In this document: piece after piece, positions 12,825 through 26,204 of the stretch
How positions within the stretch are numbered: the first letter of the stretch is position 1
How the letters are laid out: each line of letters starts with the position of its first letter
Assembly: GCA_019321725.1 (NCBI GenBank)
Contig: CM033114.1
Span: 16,410,278 to 16,474,277, forward strand
Source: Paulownia fortunei
Lineage: Eukaryota > Streptophyta > Magnoliopsida > Lamiales > Paulowniaceae
DNA: 64,000 nucleotides
Direction: 5' to 3'
Notes under the pieces: generated by a model
Told to the model about the DNA's origin: nothing
What the model saw: the letters and a program-made list of their open reading frames with translations, nothing else
Database searches by the model: none
Made by a program: the position numbers and the translations under genes

Positions 12825-13619
12825 TTTTTAGGTTATGAAAAGCAACTAAATTTTTATACGGCAATTTGTTCATTGTGATTTACAGTTGTTCTTGATTTGT
12901 AAAAGTATATGAAATTCAATAAACAAGTGCTTCAATTTTTGTTTCAACTTTACCTTTATTTTCTCAATTCTTAATGATATAGATTTGTATTAAACTTATA
13001 AAATTAATTGATTTTGTGTTATTCATGATTTTATTTTGTTATCAACTGATCAGTTAAGAAGAAAAAAAATGTCTGGCCAATAACTAATTTTTAATGACGG
13101 AGAAGAAATAACGAAAAATTCAAAAATAAAAATACAAAAAGATTATATGAAACTAAATAAAAAAAGAACAACTCCAATCATCAAGGTTCAATAAAAGAAG
13201 AACCAATGCAACCAAAAATTAAATGATTATAGTTTACAAAGAAAACATTTACTTAATTAAATTTTTACTTATGCTTTAAATATTTAATAATTTCGTATCT
13301 TTAAATACTTTATTCAATTAATATTTTTTAATTTATTGTTGTCTTCAATTTTTTAGATGTTTACTTAAATAAATTTATATGCCATGTAATGAATATAATG
13401 AGATCGGATATTTTATTACTCTTATTTTTGCAAATAAAACATTAATAGTAAAATGATAGTTGTTTGATATAATACAAGAGCTTTGTTAAAAAATTATTTG
13501 GAATCAAAATCAAAATACAATAATAATAAGTTAATACATAAAACATATTATTCATAATATTTTATTGTTAATATTTTATATTACGGTCATAGTCGTGCGT
13601 TGCACGTATATTTTAATAG
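12825..13619 (+). mobile_element. Non-autonomous Helitron-like element (copy 1)
   Basis: A dispersed repeat of about 0.8 kb with a second copy at about 50205-51031. Shared segments include the AAAAGCAACTAA / AAAAACAACTAA start and the ATGTAATGAATATAATGAGAT / GTGTAATGATTATAGTGAGAT stretch. Its right end has the architecture of a Helitron 3' end: a short hairpin CGTGC-GTT-GCACG (13594-13606), then about 10 AT-rich bases, then a CTRR-T-like terminus (here ATAG-T; the other copy has the canonical CTAG-T). It carries no Rep/helicase ORF, so it would be non-autonomous. The 5' end is not resolved. Confidence 0.45.
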
Positions 13620-13620
13620 T

Positions 13621-14044
13621 AAAATATAAAAAGGAGAGAAAAAGGAAACCATATATTCTTGATGGGCGAATTTAAAACAGTTTAATAAATCATAGGATGC
13701 CATTTCATCAAAAGACGTGTTTTTCAAAAATATTTAATTTATTAAACCAAATGGTGTCTTTTAATTAAATGACGTCTTTTGACAAACAGTATAATTGTTG
13801 AAGATAATATTTGAAGTCTTCAAATAACTTCCAAATATGCTCTACAAAATTCTAAGAAATGCAACCTTAAAATTTAGTGATCATAAGCTTTGTATTCTAA
13901 AAGTTAATTTATTGAAAATTAATTACACTTTAGTGAAAGGAATTAAGATAACATCTTTGAAGGTGCGTTTAGTTTGTATAGTTTAAAAAGTTCTTTGTTA
14001 ATCCTAAAATTCTCAATAGCCACATTTATCCTACAACACAATAT
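13621..14044. other. Intergenic DNA, no gene seen
   Basis: AT-rich. Includes an imperfect inverted pair around 13690-13790 (AGGATGCCATTTCATCAAAAG and the reverse-type AATGGTGTCTTTTAATTAAA). Nothing else recognised. Confidence 0.4.
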
Positions 14045-14690
14045 TTATTTTAAACAATACAACTCAACCTTGGTGACATTCCTGCAGAAAGTCAGAGACG
14101 TGAATAAAAAAAGAACTCCATTATTGTAAAGAGACATTCCTAGAATCACTCCTATTTGTGATTGTAATCTTTTAGGATAATTGACTAATTTTGGGTATTT
14201 ATTTAGGATATATTCGCGTATTTCTTTAGGAAGAATTTTTTTTTTTCTTATGTATTCATGTATGGACCTATATATTTGTTTTCACCATCAAATGAGAGAT
14301 ATAGAATTAGAGAAATTTTCTCTCTAAGAAAATGTTCTTGTTTAAACACAGTGTTCCGAAGCAGATTCCAACTTTGATCTGTATCCATAAAACCCATCTC
14401 ATGAAGATGCCTAGAAGAGTCGGCATAGGCAGCCACATCTGATAGCCTTGTGGTTAACATGACTCGACTTCCATTATTGTCGTCAGGAAATGTCATCTTT
14501 ACCTCATCCCAAGCCTTTTGTACTCCACATATCATCCATTACAATGAGATTCCTCCTACCCTTTAAGCTTTTGTACACTTTTTCTTTCATTGAGTCATTG
14601 CTCTGTTCAGATCTTTCTGCATTGAATCCTTTCATGGAAACTACGATGTCAGAAAGAATTTTTTGGGCACAATAATCTTGTGATACTGTG
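14045..14690 (-). pseudogene. Chimeric NLR scrap: 3' flank fused to an NB-ARC fragment
   Basis: 14330-14690 reads on the minus strand as part of NB-ARC: a kinase-2 relic, KAWDEVKMTFPDDNNGSR, VMLTTRLSDVAAYADSS and MDTDQSWNLLRNTVFKQEHF. Directly beside it, 14045-14330 matches the far 3' flank seen at 62395-62830 and 55820-56100. In complete units these two parts are several kilobases apart, so the junction near 14330 marks a large internal deletion or recombination. To the right, at 14690, the sequence switches to a plus-oriented flank block. No functional product. Confidence 0.8.
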
Positions 14691-17390
14691 GTACATGTAT
14701 GAGTTCCTGATTCTTGTAAAGTAGAATGGAAAAAACAAAAAAAAAACGGTGGTTTTTGAACTTTAGAAGGCTGATATAGCTAATAATGGAGTGGTAAAAA
14801 TTAAATTAATTAGTACACTACTGATTAAGAAACAACAATTGATGTTTAAAATTTTGTAATTATTACGGGTAGCTTATATATAGTCTGATTTTGGCAATGA
14901 AGCGCAGCATTAGCGGCAAAGTTGAGACTTCAATAATTTAAAGTTTTGTGTTCGATTTTAGTCCCTTCATATGTCTTGATAATTATCTATTTTAATAGTA
15001 GTTAAAAGTTAAATTTTTATTAATAGTGTTTGCTAATTATTAATTAATGGTTGAATAATATTGTAATTAGTTATGTACTTGGTCATATTTCCTTTCTTCA
15101 CTTTATGTGTACCAACCCTAATCGAATTGTTTGGGATTAAGTCGTGAAAGAAATTAATTTATCTACAAGTAGTAGTAAAATTGGTGTTTTATCAAATCAT
15201 GCTCCTACAGTTGAAATAGATATAAATAGATTTTAATAATACGCCTTGAAGATTAATAAAATAACGATGTATTGATGGATGGTTTAGCTAGAATAGTAAT
15301 AATGAGATTATTAATTTAATAAATGATGTGGAAAAAAGTAGTGATTATAGATCACAAACGCAGAGAAAGCTTCCCTCTCCAATAAGTGCCTTCAACAATT
15401 AAAAAGATGAGGCATAAGTGGCCTTGGATCTTAGGCAATGGATGAAATTAGAAAGATTCTCCAAATCAATCTCACCTATGGAAGACCACCCATCACTGCG
15501 CCTGGGAAGATTGGAATGACTATTTTCATGAAAGTCTTAGTCAAGCAAAAAAAAAAAAAAAAGAAAAAAAAGAGTTTGAATTTTAATCTATTGATAGATT
15601 GTGCTTAGAAGTTCACAATGACTAAACAGATCCAAATAAATATTAATAGCACTTTTTTTTACCATAAAAACTGTCTGTTTAAATAGATCTATAATTATAA
15701 GTTGCTTGTATATTTTTTTCTCAGTTTATAACAAAAAACAGAGTGAGTAGTACTTCTCCAATTTTAAATTCATCACTCCTAATTGATTTTCAGGACTTCT
15801 TAAAATAAAACTTTATAGTATAATGGATTTTTTTTTTTTCAAAATGCTTAATGATGTGATATTATTAACTTTCAGTTAATATTTTTTAGAGTAAAAATAG
15901 AAATATATATTGTAAAAATTTTATTTTTTTTAATTTTTATTTAAAATTTCCTAAGATATATAAAAACGGGACAAAGGAGTATTAATTAAACCTTGTAAAG
16001 TTGGAGTAGACAATTGAATTGTAATTAACAATAGTGCACTTGCTATATGTTGAGAATTAAAATCAAATCAGAATAAATTTAATAGTGAATAAGGCACTAT
16101 TTTTTAAATAGCAAAATATATGCTTCTATCTAAATTGATATAAGTAATTTCCTTTCTTTTTTATTTTTTTTGCAACCACATTATATCTTTAAATTGTTCT
16201 TTTTCTTTTTAGTTATTTCTTACAATTCAAAATTAACAAGGTATATTCACTTTTCAATTATTTCTTATACTTCAAAATTAACACGGTGTCAAAGCAAGTT
16301 TATCAAGCATGTTGTATTTTTGCTTCCGCGTGTTTAAGTTGTACAGTACTCATTTCATGCAATTATTTTCTAAATTTTGACTTGGATCAAGACTCGTAAA
16401 ATGATTCAATCTCAATAATTTTTAATTTATTTTTGCTACCACACGAAGCAATCCAACTTTCAATGCTTCACCATTTTATTGTTCAGGTTGAATACTTCAA
16501 CAATTATTTTTGCATTCAACTTGCGAGAGAGTGTTAAGAACCAAAATCAAATAAAAATAAATTTAATTATGAGTAATGCATCATTTTTGAGATATCATAA
16601 TATTTCATTCTATCTAAATTAATACAAGTAATTTTCTTCTTATTTTATTTCTTAACATATCATTATAATATGAAATCAAGAGAGAATAATATCAGTATTA
16701 TAGTCATATGGGTTCTAATATAAGTGATTTACTTTATTAGTAAATATAAGTACAAATGGCCGAACCATATTATATCTTTTATTCTTACATCCCTAGTCAA
16801 TTCTTTCTCTTTTCAAAATTCAACACTATAATCTTGAACCAGTGAAGAATCTGCATTAGACAGTTGCATTGTAATTAAAGAATACTGTTCAATTTCTACC
16901 AATAGGCACCTCTTGTAATAAAAGGTCAAGTACTTTCTAACTTTTGTAAAAAAAAAAATATAAACAATAAATTTGAAACAGGTAGAGTAGAATGCTATGA
17001 AATTAACTCAGAATACTGAATTTTATGCTATATATAATTAAGATTTAATATTCTTTGTATAAATATAAGATTCGAAATTAATGTTAATGAACCTCAGGTT
17101 AAATAAATAATTGAAAGTTCTACCTCAAACAACAACATATCGGCAGAAATCTTTTGAAACAAATACAAAGAGCTGTTTTAGTTTCTAAATATATCAATGA
17201 AAGCAATATCAATGAATTAGAGATATAATTAAGAAAATTAAGCTACCATAAAAAATTAAACACTTAATTCACATTTTTTCAAACGCATAAATTCTTCAGA
17301 AAAATCTGAAAACTAAGAATATCACGTGCAAAAAGGTTTTAAAGATTTTTATAATTTCTGATAATATGATGGAATACGAAGATTGATATT
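14691..17390 (+). repeat. Diverged third copy of the NLR-associated flank block
   Basis: Starting at ATGAGTTCCTGATTCTTG this block matches 37862-40140 (same orientation) and 55204-51640 (reverse). It is more diverged than those two are from each other and contains segments missing from one of them: 15120-15670 corresponds to 53862-53410, absent at 38275. That makes it useful as an outgroup. No protein-coding gene recognised. Confidence 0.75.
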
Positions 17391-17739
17391 TCCGCCTCTT
17401 GATAAAACTACATTATATATTGTACAATTATAATTTTATTTTTTATTTTTTATCTTTCTCAATAATTTGATACTTATATTAATGTTTTGCAATTCTCAAA
17501 CACATAATAGGAATAGAAATCACTCGATAAAATTAAAAAGAAAAAATAATAATAATAAAAAACAAAGGTCAAGGCAGTACTCGCTCTGTAGAAAATATTA
17601 ATTTTTTTGCTTATAATTTGATGTTACTTAATAAAAAACAACAAATGAAAGGGTGTGCAGTAGATGATATTGGAAGAATATAAAAGTGTAACCATCATTC
17701 AAAACAAAATTAAAAAGGATAAATAGATGCAATTAAACA
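17391..17739. other. AT-rich spacer, no gene seen
   Basis: Contains a short AATAATAATAAT-type run and poly-A/T tracts. Nothing else recognised. Confidence 0.4.
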
Positions 17740-18075
17740 ATAAATATTCTCTTATAAATTGAATTTGAAGCGAGGAAAAAGATTAGGAAAAGCAATTATT
17801 ACTTATTTCTAACAATTATCTGTAATTTGGCCCTTTTTTCTGTTTTTTTTTTTTTTCTCTCTGACGAACTTCCTATGCAAAAAATTTCAATAATAAATGT
17901 AACTACTTTCTAGCATATAAATAAATCAAAAGGTCAACTTTAAATCTGAACTCGGCCCATGTTCTAAGTGGAAATCAGTCCGTAGACCGTGCTTGCACCT
18001 GCATCATTATTGCAGCGGGGCAATAATTATAATTATTAGATCCACCTAGATTATAATATTTGATAAATCAATAGT
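17740..18075 (+). promoter_or_regulatory. Conserved NLR upstream block with TATA box
   Basis: Copy B. TATAAATA lies at 17916-17923 and the TGCATCATTATTGCAGC core at about 18000-18016, followed by GGGGCAATAATTATAATTAT. The part before the TATA box matches 32440-32640. It lies about 450 bp upstream of the truncated NLR start at 18521, so it is an orphaned promoter of a broken gene. Confidence 0.6.
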
Positions 18076-18520
18076 CAAAATAAATGGTGTGTTCTATTTT
18101 TAAAGATAAATTTGCAGTAGACAGCTGGATTGTAATTAAGCGAATACTGCATGTTTTGATGGAAACTGTCGTTTATAGTGTGATAAAGATTCCTTATTAG
18201 CAATATAATATAATTTGAGACAATAGATACTACTCACTCAGGTATTACCTATCAAATTTTCAACGAAATCCATAGTAATGAGTTCCTAATAATTAAGTTC
18301 AAAAAATAGTGTTCAGTAGAATGACAAATTGGTTGTCCAAGAGCCAGAATCAAATGACTTTTAGTGGGGAACATTTGTATCAAACAAACCAATGGTTTGT
18401 TAAGATGTCAAAAAATATATTGTCACAATCATTTCTCTCTAAGCTAGCCCTGTTGTCTTTCTTCCTTCATTTGATTTGCAAATTCTTGTAAAAAAAGGTT
18501 TTTTTTTGTGTATATTAGAG

Positions 18521-18708
18521 ATGACTTATGCTGCTCTTGTTTCACTTGCACAAACCTTAGACCAGATCCTGAATCATCGTCAAGATTCCCTTCTCTTCCT
18601 CAAAAAGAACAAATTAGATCTATCCATGAAGGACGAATCAGGGATGTAGCAAATAATGCAGAAGATACTACGGAATATTTTATGTGGGAACAAATTCTGT
18701 TACGGAAT
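18521..18708 (+). pseudogene. 5' stub of an NLR cut off by a copia LTR
   Basis: Begins MTYAALVSLAQTLDQILNHR (the usual second codon GCT is ACT), then shifts frame within the segment equivalent to SLHEKQQI. It continues with GRIRDVANNAEDTTEYFMWE in another frame, lacking about 20 residues (FLQAFLEDF... region). At 18709 the NLR match stops exactly where the LTR begins. The 5' leader and upstream block (17740-18520) are kept. The rest of the gene is not found on the other side of the retrotransposon. Confidence 0.85.
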
Positions 18709-20076
18709 GATTATTAGTCAAGAACAGGATCGTTCAATTATAAAAATTAATTTTTTATAATTCAAACGTTTTGCAATAAGATTTTTTATCATAATGCGTA
18801 TTTAACCGAAATTGATTAATTAATTTAGAAAAAGTTTAAAAAGATTACATCTATAATAATTTTTACAATAATCTTTTATCGGAATTGAATGGTGGCACAC
18901 TCCAAACCTCTAATTTTCTCTGGTGTTCTATCAAAAACTCTAAAATTGCACTATATTTGTGTGTGTGTATGGACACAATGATGATACATTATAATCTTAG
19001 AGAAATAGAATTCTTATTTGATAAGAATTCAGGAATCTTATCTGATAAGATATTTTCCTGTCCCAAATATTTATGCAGTTTTAATAAATTACAATTCTTA
19101 TAATTTAACCAATCCTTATACCAGAGCCACCAAAGGGACCTGGTCGAACCCAATTAGACTAAACTCCAATAAATTAATTTTGACCCAATCAATTCATGAC
19201 TGGTTAAAATAATTTATTAATCTTATTTCATTCCACTAAAGTAAAAGAGACTGTACTACTCTTAATCTAATTGGAATTACTGAAACCAATAATAAATTAT
19301 ATATCCTCTGATTTATCGATCTTGCATGTCACCCCCATCGATCAACTAAAATAATTGGAATAGGGTAAATTGACCAAAATGCCTTTTTTCCAATATTCAT
19401 AAATGCTCAACTCTCAACTTTTATAACAGTCCTATATAATCACATCACACTATTAATTCAATAATCAATGTTGAATTATTGAGCTCAGATTGCACTGTCT
19501 ATAAGAACCCGTGAGATATGATCATGCCTATTAAATAAGTGATGAACTCCATATTGCAAATATATATTATCCATTATTTCACTTTAATTCACAAAATACC
19601 GAGATATTGACCATCAATTTGATCTCACCTATTGGTACTTCAAGGAACTTCGAGTTAGTAATCGAAGTTCATTACCTGCTCAGGATTAAAATGTCACGTA
19701 CGACAATCAAGTGAAATTAAATATGTATGGTCAAATCATAATTTCAATTTCACGTAGTCCAATCCAATACATTAAAAAATATATTCTCAATTTTATTACC
19801 AGGTCAAAGGTAAACTTCTATAAAATTGAAACAATCTTGTCAAATTAAATTATCCGAATTTATTTATCAATTGTGGACAATAATTCTTTAGATTGAATTA
19901 TAAATCGAATCTTTTAGTATTTAATGACTTAAACATTCGATTTATAATGTCAAAATAGTCCATGGACAATTTGCAAGCTCAAAATAATTTATTGTTAAAT
20001 AAATCAAAATAATTATTTGATTTAAAAATATCATATTACACAATAATTTACTCGACGGGCATAATATTATCCAACA
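18709..20076 (-). repeat. 3' LTR of the copia element (complete)
   Basis: About 1.37 kb. On the minus strand it begins TGTTGGATAATATTATGCCC (20076 downward), directly after a polypurine tract, and ends near 18709. It matches 26219-27168 over its left 0.95 kb. The exact outer end is uncertain by a few bases because the two LTRs differ there. Confidence 0.85.
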
Positions 20077-20090
20077 ATCTCCCACTTGCT
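20077..20090 (-). other. Polypurine tract of the copia element
   Basis: Minus-strand AGCAAGTGGGAGAT directly before the LTR start TGTTGG. This is the priming site for plus-strand DNA in LTR retrotransposons. Confidence 0.75.
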
Positions 20091-20499
20091 CTAGAGTAAA
20101 TGAGACATGTCTAGTACACCCATACATTCAATATGCCCCTCAAAACTCTTAACTGATAAGCTCTTAGTAAAGGGATCAATAAGATTTTCTACAAATGTAA
20201 TCTTGCACACTGTCACATCTCGTCATTGATCGATATCCCTAACAAGATTATACTTTTGTTCAATGTGTTTTCCATGTTGATGGTTTATGGGATCTTTTGC
20301 ATTTGCCACTCCTCCACTGTTGTCACAGTGTAAAGTAATGGCCTGTGATGCAGAAGGAACCACCTCAAAGTTCAGCAGAAACTTTCTCAGCCACACGGAT
20401 TATTTAGTTGCTTCACAAGCCGCTTGTGGAATCAGTAATACAAGATTGCTTGATACTTCTCCAAATAACGGCACCACTACCCAATGTGAACACTGACCC

Positions 20500-21660
20500 C
20501 TGATGTGGACTTATGAGAGTCCCTATCAACTTGAAAATCAAAATCAGTATAGCCCACTGGTACTAATTCTGAAACTGAATAAACTAGCATATATCATCTA
20601 GTTCTCCGAAGATACTTGAGTATATACTTTATAGCAGTCCAGTGCTCTAGCCGGGTTTGACTGATATCTACTGACAATCCCAACAGCATAACAGATATCC
20701 CATCGAGTACACAACATAGCACACATGAGGCTTCATACAGTCGAGGCATAAAGAACCTTCTTCATGTATTCCACTTCACTAGGAGTCTTAGGACAGTGCT
20801 CCCGTGATAAGTGAATTCTATGTTTGAAAGGCATTTGGCATTTCTTGGAATTTTGCATAGAAAACCTCATCAGTATCTTGTCCATATATGAAGCTTGCGA
20901 TAGAGCAATTCGTATGTTCTTTCTATCCTGAAAAATCTGGATTCCTAGAACATAGTTTGCTTCTACTAAGTCATTCATATCAAAATATTGTGCGAACCAG
21001 TGTTTTGCTGATGTTAACACTCCTACATCATTTCCAACAAGTAGGATGTCATCCACATACAACATCAGAAAAGTCACCTTGTCGTTCATAATTTTCTTAT
21101 AAACACAAGGCTCATCAGGGTTCCGATCAAAACTATAACTCTTTACAACTTGATCAAACCTGATATTCCAAGACCTAAATGTCTGTTTAAGTCCATAAAT
21201 GGACCTATTCACTTTCATACTTTATGTTCTTGACCCTTTTCGATAAAACCATCTGGTTGTATCACATAAATGTTCTCGTCAAGATTTTCATTAAGAAAAG
21301 TTATCTTGACATCCATTTGCCACACCTCATAATCAAAATGAGCTGCAATGGATAAGAGAATCCAAATAGACTTTAGCACGACCACATGTGAGAATGTTTC
21401 TTCGTAGTCGATTCTTTCTCATTGGGTAAAACCCTTAGCGACTAATCTAGCTTTAAAGGTCTCTACCTTTCTGTCTACTCCTATTTTTCTCTTGTAGACC
21501 CATTTATACGCTATGGGTTTTACCCCATTAAGCATATCTACAAGATCCTAGACAGAGTTAGTGTACATGGATTTTATTTCTAAATCCATAACATTCCTCT
21601 AATGGTCAGCATCTATGTCTTCCATAGTTTCTTTATATGAGGTGGGATCCTCCTCTTGTT
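20500..21660 (-). pseudogene. Copia reverse transcriptase / RNase H, degenerate
   Basis: The open part (21218-20733) shows SIYGLKQTFRSWNIRFD, MLYVDDILLVGND (catalytic YVDD), ANYVLGIQIFQDR and PSEVEYMKKV, all typical of copia RT. Upstream, 21660-21220 keeps WVYKRKIG and YEETFSHVVVLKSIW relics with stops. Downstream, 20733-20300 is a badly broken RNase H with several in-frame stops. In the live element these would be the polymerase and RNA-removal domains of the pol polyprotein. The disrupted frames show it is inactive. Confidence 0.88.
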
Positions 21661-22199
21661 TAGTAGAGAAAGACTCTCCATAGAGTAAGTATCTAGAAGG
21701 TGGTTGAATGACTCTCCCAATACATCAAAGCGGTAGAGGTTTCTGGATGACTAGAATCGGTTGTTGTTCTTCCACTATCTCTTGTGCATCATGTCCCTCA
21801 TTCTCAGTATCAGTACCTAGATGTGACCGAACAATAAGGACATGATCTCCTCACATCTCAGATGTTGCTGAACCAATGGACACAGTAGGTGAAATCTCCA
21901 TTTATATCCTACTAGGTCCAAAAACTGATAGTGGTAGAAACATGAATTCAAACTGAGTAGGTTCAGTGCGGATCTCTGGAATAGATGAATTGATAATATT
22001 TTCCCCCATCTTCTCCGAAAGAACCTTACTCTTAGATTCATGTTCTTCTATATACCTATCCTCTAAGAAGGTTGCATTTGTTCTCACAAATACCTTCTTA
22101 TCATAAGGACTATAGAAGTAATATCATCTTGTTCCCTTAGGATATCTTACAAAGATGCATACCTCTGATCTTGATTCCATCTTACCCTTAATCACATGT

Positions 22200-23000
22200 G
22201 CAAGACATCTCCATATCTAAATATATCTTAGATTGGGCTTACACCCATTCCACAACTCCAGGGGTGTCTTAGGGACAGACTTAGAAGGAACCATATTCAA
22301 TAAGTATACCACAGTCTGTATAGCATATCCCCAAAAGGATGTAGAGAGAGTGGAGAAGCCAAACATGTATCTGACCATATCTAATAAAGTCATGTTTCTC
22401 CTCTCTAAGACACCATTCTGTTGGGGAGTACCTGGTGCGCTCAACTGGGATACAATCTTATTTTCTAACAAGTATGTTTTAAAGTTTTTAGATAGATACT
22501 ATCCACTTTGATCCGATCAAATTATTTTAATGCTCTTACATAATTACTTTTTCGTTTCATTTCTGAATTCCTTAAACTTTTCAAGGGCCTCAGATTTGTG
22601 AGCCAATAGGTAAACATAACTGTATCGAGAGTAATCATCAGTGAAGATGATGAAATACTCATATCTACCTCTAGTTTGGACAGTAATTGGTCCACATACG
22701 TTAGAATGTACTAATTCTAAGACTTCTTTTACCCTAAGTCCCTTAGAAGTAAAGACCTCTTAGTCATTTTACCTTCCAAACAGGATTCACATATAAGCAG
22801 GGATTCCACCTTTAATTCACTTAAAGGACCATCCCTTACTAGCCTCTGAATCCTATTCAGGTTAATATCACCAAGTCTTAGGTACCATAAAAAGTCTCAT
22901 TAGTGGGAGACAACTTGATGCGCTTGTTAGATACAGTGTGATACAATAAGTTGTCGGTAGGTTTTAAGTCATACAAATCATTATTCAAACATCCCTTACA
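22200..23000 (-). pseudogene. Copia integrase, degenerate
   Basis: The open part 22471-22217 contains SAPGTPQQNGVLERRNMTLL, MVRYMFGFSTL, SFWGYAIQTVVYLLNMVPSK and PLELWNGCKPN: the catalytic-core C-terminus with the essential Glu of PQQNGVLERR, and the following pol linker. The N-terminal half (up to about 23000) is broken by stops. Its position between gag and RT is the copia order. Confidence 0.85.
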
Positions 23001-24049
23001 GGTAAGGGATTTATTTAAGAAAATATATGTAACACAAATTTCATTGTCTGCAAAAATTCAAAATAAGAAAAATAGTACAAATAAAATTTTATTGAATTTA
23101 ATAAAAATACGTAGATACAATCTCCATTGATCCTCCGATTATTCTTTGCAAGAAATGTTGACTTTGTGGATTTGGTAATTTCTTGATAGAATCGAACCTC
23201 CGATCTCCTCCAAAGTTGACTTGATTTTCAATAACAACTTAATCTCAAATTAAACGCCATGATTTGATGAGCTTCGCGATGAATGTCTTGTTTTTCGCCT
23301 TGAACACTGTGGATCTCCTTGAATTTGATGGACTTAGGTTGAAAGAACTTCCTCCAATACCTTTCTTGATTGGACTTTTTCTTCTTCTTCACTTGTGTTT
23401 AACTTCTTAGATATAACCCCTATTTATACTTGTAGAATGAGGGCTCTTACCTTTTTTACTTGATGACATATAATGATTTGATTGATTTTCATGATTTGAT
23501 AAACATTTACAGCCTTAATCACAAAATGTGATTTGAATTACCATAATATTGGTATTTACTTCTATAATTTATAATATACGATCTTTATTGCCAAAATATC
23601 ATAATTTGACACATGGTAATATTTAATTTTATCAATAAAATATTTTATTTAATTTTTGAAATTTAATGATAATTCCAAAAATAAATAAAAATATAAAATT
23701 AATAAGTTAAAATTTAGTACACATGTCAATGCATAATTGACTGCAAATTTTTCATGTCTACAATATCAACCGTCATTGGTGAAAAATAGACATAATATCC
23801 TTATTTAAATAATAAAGCAACATAAATCAAATTTCTAGTAATATTTGGGATATAATAATAATTTCTTAAAACCAAATGTTTCTTATCTCTAAAATAAAGA
23901 TAAATAATTCCAACAGCTCTTATAGACACCACTGCTCCTGTACTAACCCTAAGAATATGTTCCTATTCATTGAGCTCATTAGTTACTTGTAACCTCTACA
24001 ATGTATTGCAAATATGATTAGTGGCTTCAGAATCTACTATCCAAGTATC

Positions 24050-24870
24050 AGTAGAATCAACCACTAAGCATGACTCAATAAAGGATAACTCACCACCACC
24101 TTGCTTTTTCGAAGCTAGGTAATCCAGACAGTTCCTTTTCCAATTACCCTTCTGTCTGTAATAAAAGCATTTGCCCTTGGGCTTGCCATTCGACTTGGCC
24201 TTCTTTGTATGTTACTGTGGACCCTTCTTGTTGGACTTCTTCCTCTTATTACCTCATTTGCCTTTTAGCTTGGAACAAGATAGTCCAGTAGAAGTAACAA
24301 CAAGTGCATCACCACCTCTGATCTTAAGAATATTTTCAGCATTTTGGAGCTCCTTAATCAACTCGATTAGGGACATGTTCATCTTGTTCATGTTATAGCT
24401 AACCTTAAACTTTGAGAACATCTCAGGAAAAGTCTTCAAAACTATGTCAACCTGTGTCTCCAATTTGATCTTAGCCCCTAAAACCTCAGCTATGTTAAAC
24501 TGAGTGATCAATGCAAGCATACGATCTCTCACATGCATCTCGGGTCTTATGCACATGTTCATAATAGACCTAATAGTTGCATGGTGGGCCTGGCGTCCAA
24601 CATTTCCCAAAGGCTCTCCATGACATTACTAGCACTTCCCATACTCTGATGTTTCTGCTGCAGCACATTTGAGATAGATCCCAAAATATTGTAGCGGGTC
24701 ATCTCATCAGAATGGATCCACTTATCATAGGGCGTTTTCTATTCAGCCATAGACTCCGCAGTAGGCATAGCAGGATAGGGTTCAATTAGCACAAACTTAT
24801 GCATCTCTGCAGTGAGAACAATAATCAAACTACATTTCCAATTAATATAGTTTTCTCCAACCAGTTGATT
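24050..24870 (-). pseudogene. Copia gag with zinc-knuckle and protease-start relics
   Basis: 24610-24254 is open and reads like copia gag (VLKTFPEMFSKFKVSYNMNK, LIELIKELQNAENILK). Further along, near 24180-24130, is a CFYYRQKGNWKRNC-type zinc knuckle with its histidine changed, then near 24030 WIVDSEATNHIC, the protease active-site region in which DSGA has become DSEA. Those substitutions plus frame breaks indicate loss of function. Confidence 0.8.
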
Positions 24871-26204
24871 TTTAGTTAAAATTATGGACAGTGAATTTCC
24901 ATACATTTTTCTAAAATAAAAAATATTAAAATGAGCTATGCATGCAACAAATAAACTTTATATATGATGCATGCGAAAAATGCATGAGTAGACCCAAAAG
25001 TACTGCTATATGGCGATTACCTAAAACCTCAAAATCTCAAACATATCTCTGTATAGGAGAAATAAATGTGATTTATGGCTAGGTTGGGACCCTCATACTA
25101 AATTCAATATATCTAGCATCTCATGCAATATTAATTTAGTATCGCACAATTTCGGCCATCATTGATATCATTTGAATATTCTATAGAAAATCCCCATGAT
25201 GTCTCTGATTTAAATGTATAACCCTATATTGATAATTTTTATATACCTAATTAATTACATTACCTATAGGGTAAACGTGATTAATTAACACTTAAAATTT
25301 ATCACCACATTAGACCAAATCTAGTAACCAAAACAGTGTTGCCCTCCTATAGGGAGACCAAATAAATTAGCATAAGGCATACACAATTTTTCCTATTGGG
25401 CTAACAAGGGAGGCCATGAGCTCACTAAAATAATGCATTCTCACTCACTTAATATTTTTAACCATTTGGGTTTTAATTTATTAATGATATTCTAACCAAT
25501 TTTAACTCTTAAAATGGTTCAATCATTATTCATAATATTTAATTTTCTAATCTAATTGAAAATTAGAAAAGAAAATAAATATTAGAAACATGCATGATAG
25601 TATAGTACTTAGAGCGGTGTATATGCGATCTACATGGCATGTTATATGAGTGATATTTAATTCACAAATTAATTAAAGCAATAAAAGCAATAATTAATAA
25701 ACAAGAATAAATTTATGGCCCATTCTAGATACAAATTACAAATAAATTAAAGATCTAATTAGGCCACAAGCCGGCCCAATTCTTCAATTTTCATTTGTAA
25801 GCGTCCAGCTCATTCCTTGGAATCCAAATCAAAACTGACCCAAATAGATCTCTCACACCGCTATCGTCAGAACAGCACCAACACCATCGCCTTCTTTTGA
25901 TTGCAGAGAAGTCCTCCAATCTTTTGATACAATGATTTTCGATCTTCGAGATTCAATTTTCACAACAAAAAAATTTCTAATTTTATATTGCAATAAATCG
26001 AATCAAAAGGAAAATTATGGAATTGAAATCCATTACAAGATTTTAAAATACAATTACATCTCCAAAAAATCTAAGGCCATAAATTGTTCAAAATTAAAAC
26101 TCATTCAATCAAATAATAAAATCATATAATTCTAGCACCGCTCTACTAACACATACATAAACAAATTAATCAATTCAAATTACGTAAAATAATATCAAAA
26201 CAAG
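24871..26204 (-). other. Untranslated leader region of the copia element
   Basis: About 1.3 kb between the primer-binding site and gag, AT-rich, no domain recognised; the short plus-strand reading frame at 25932-26129 has no support. Confidence 0.5.

Noticed and set aside
20287..20496. Plus-strand frame in the retrotransposon
   Set aside because: Antisense to degenerate RNase H.
25932..26129. Short Lys/Asn-rich frame in the copia leader
   Set aside because: AT-biased composition explains it; no domain, and it is antisense to the element.
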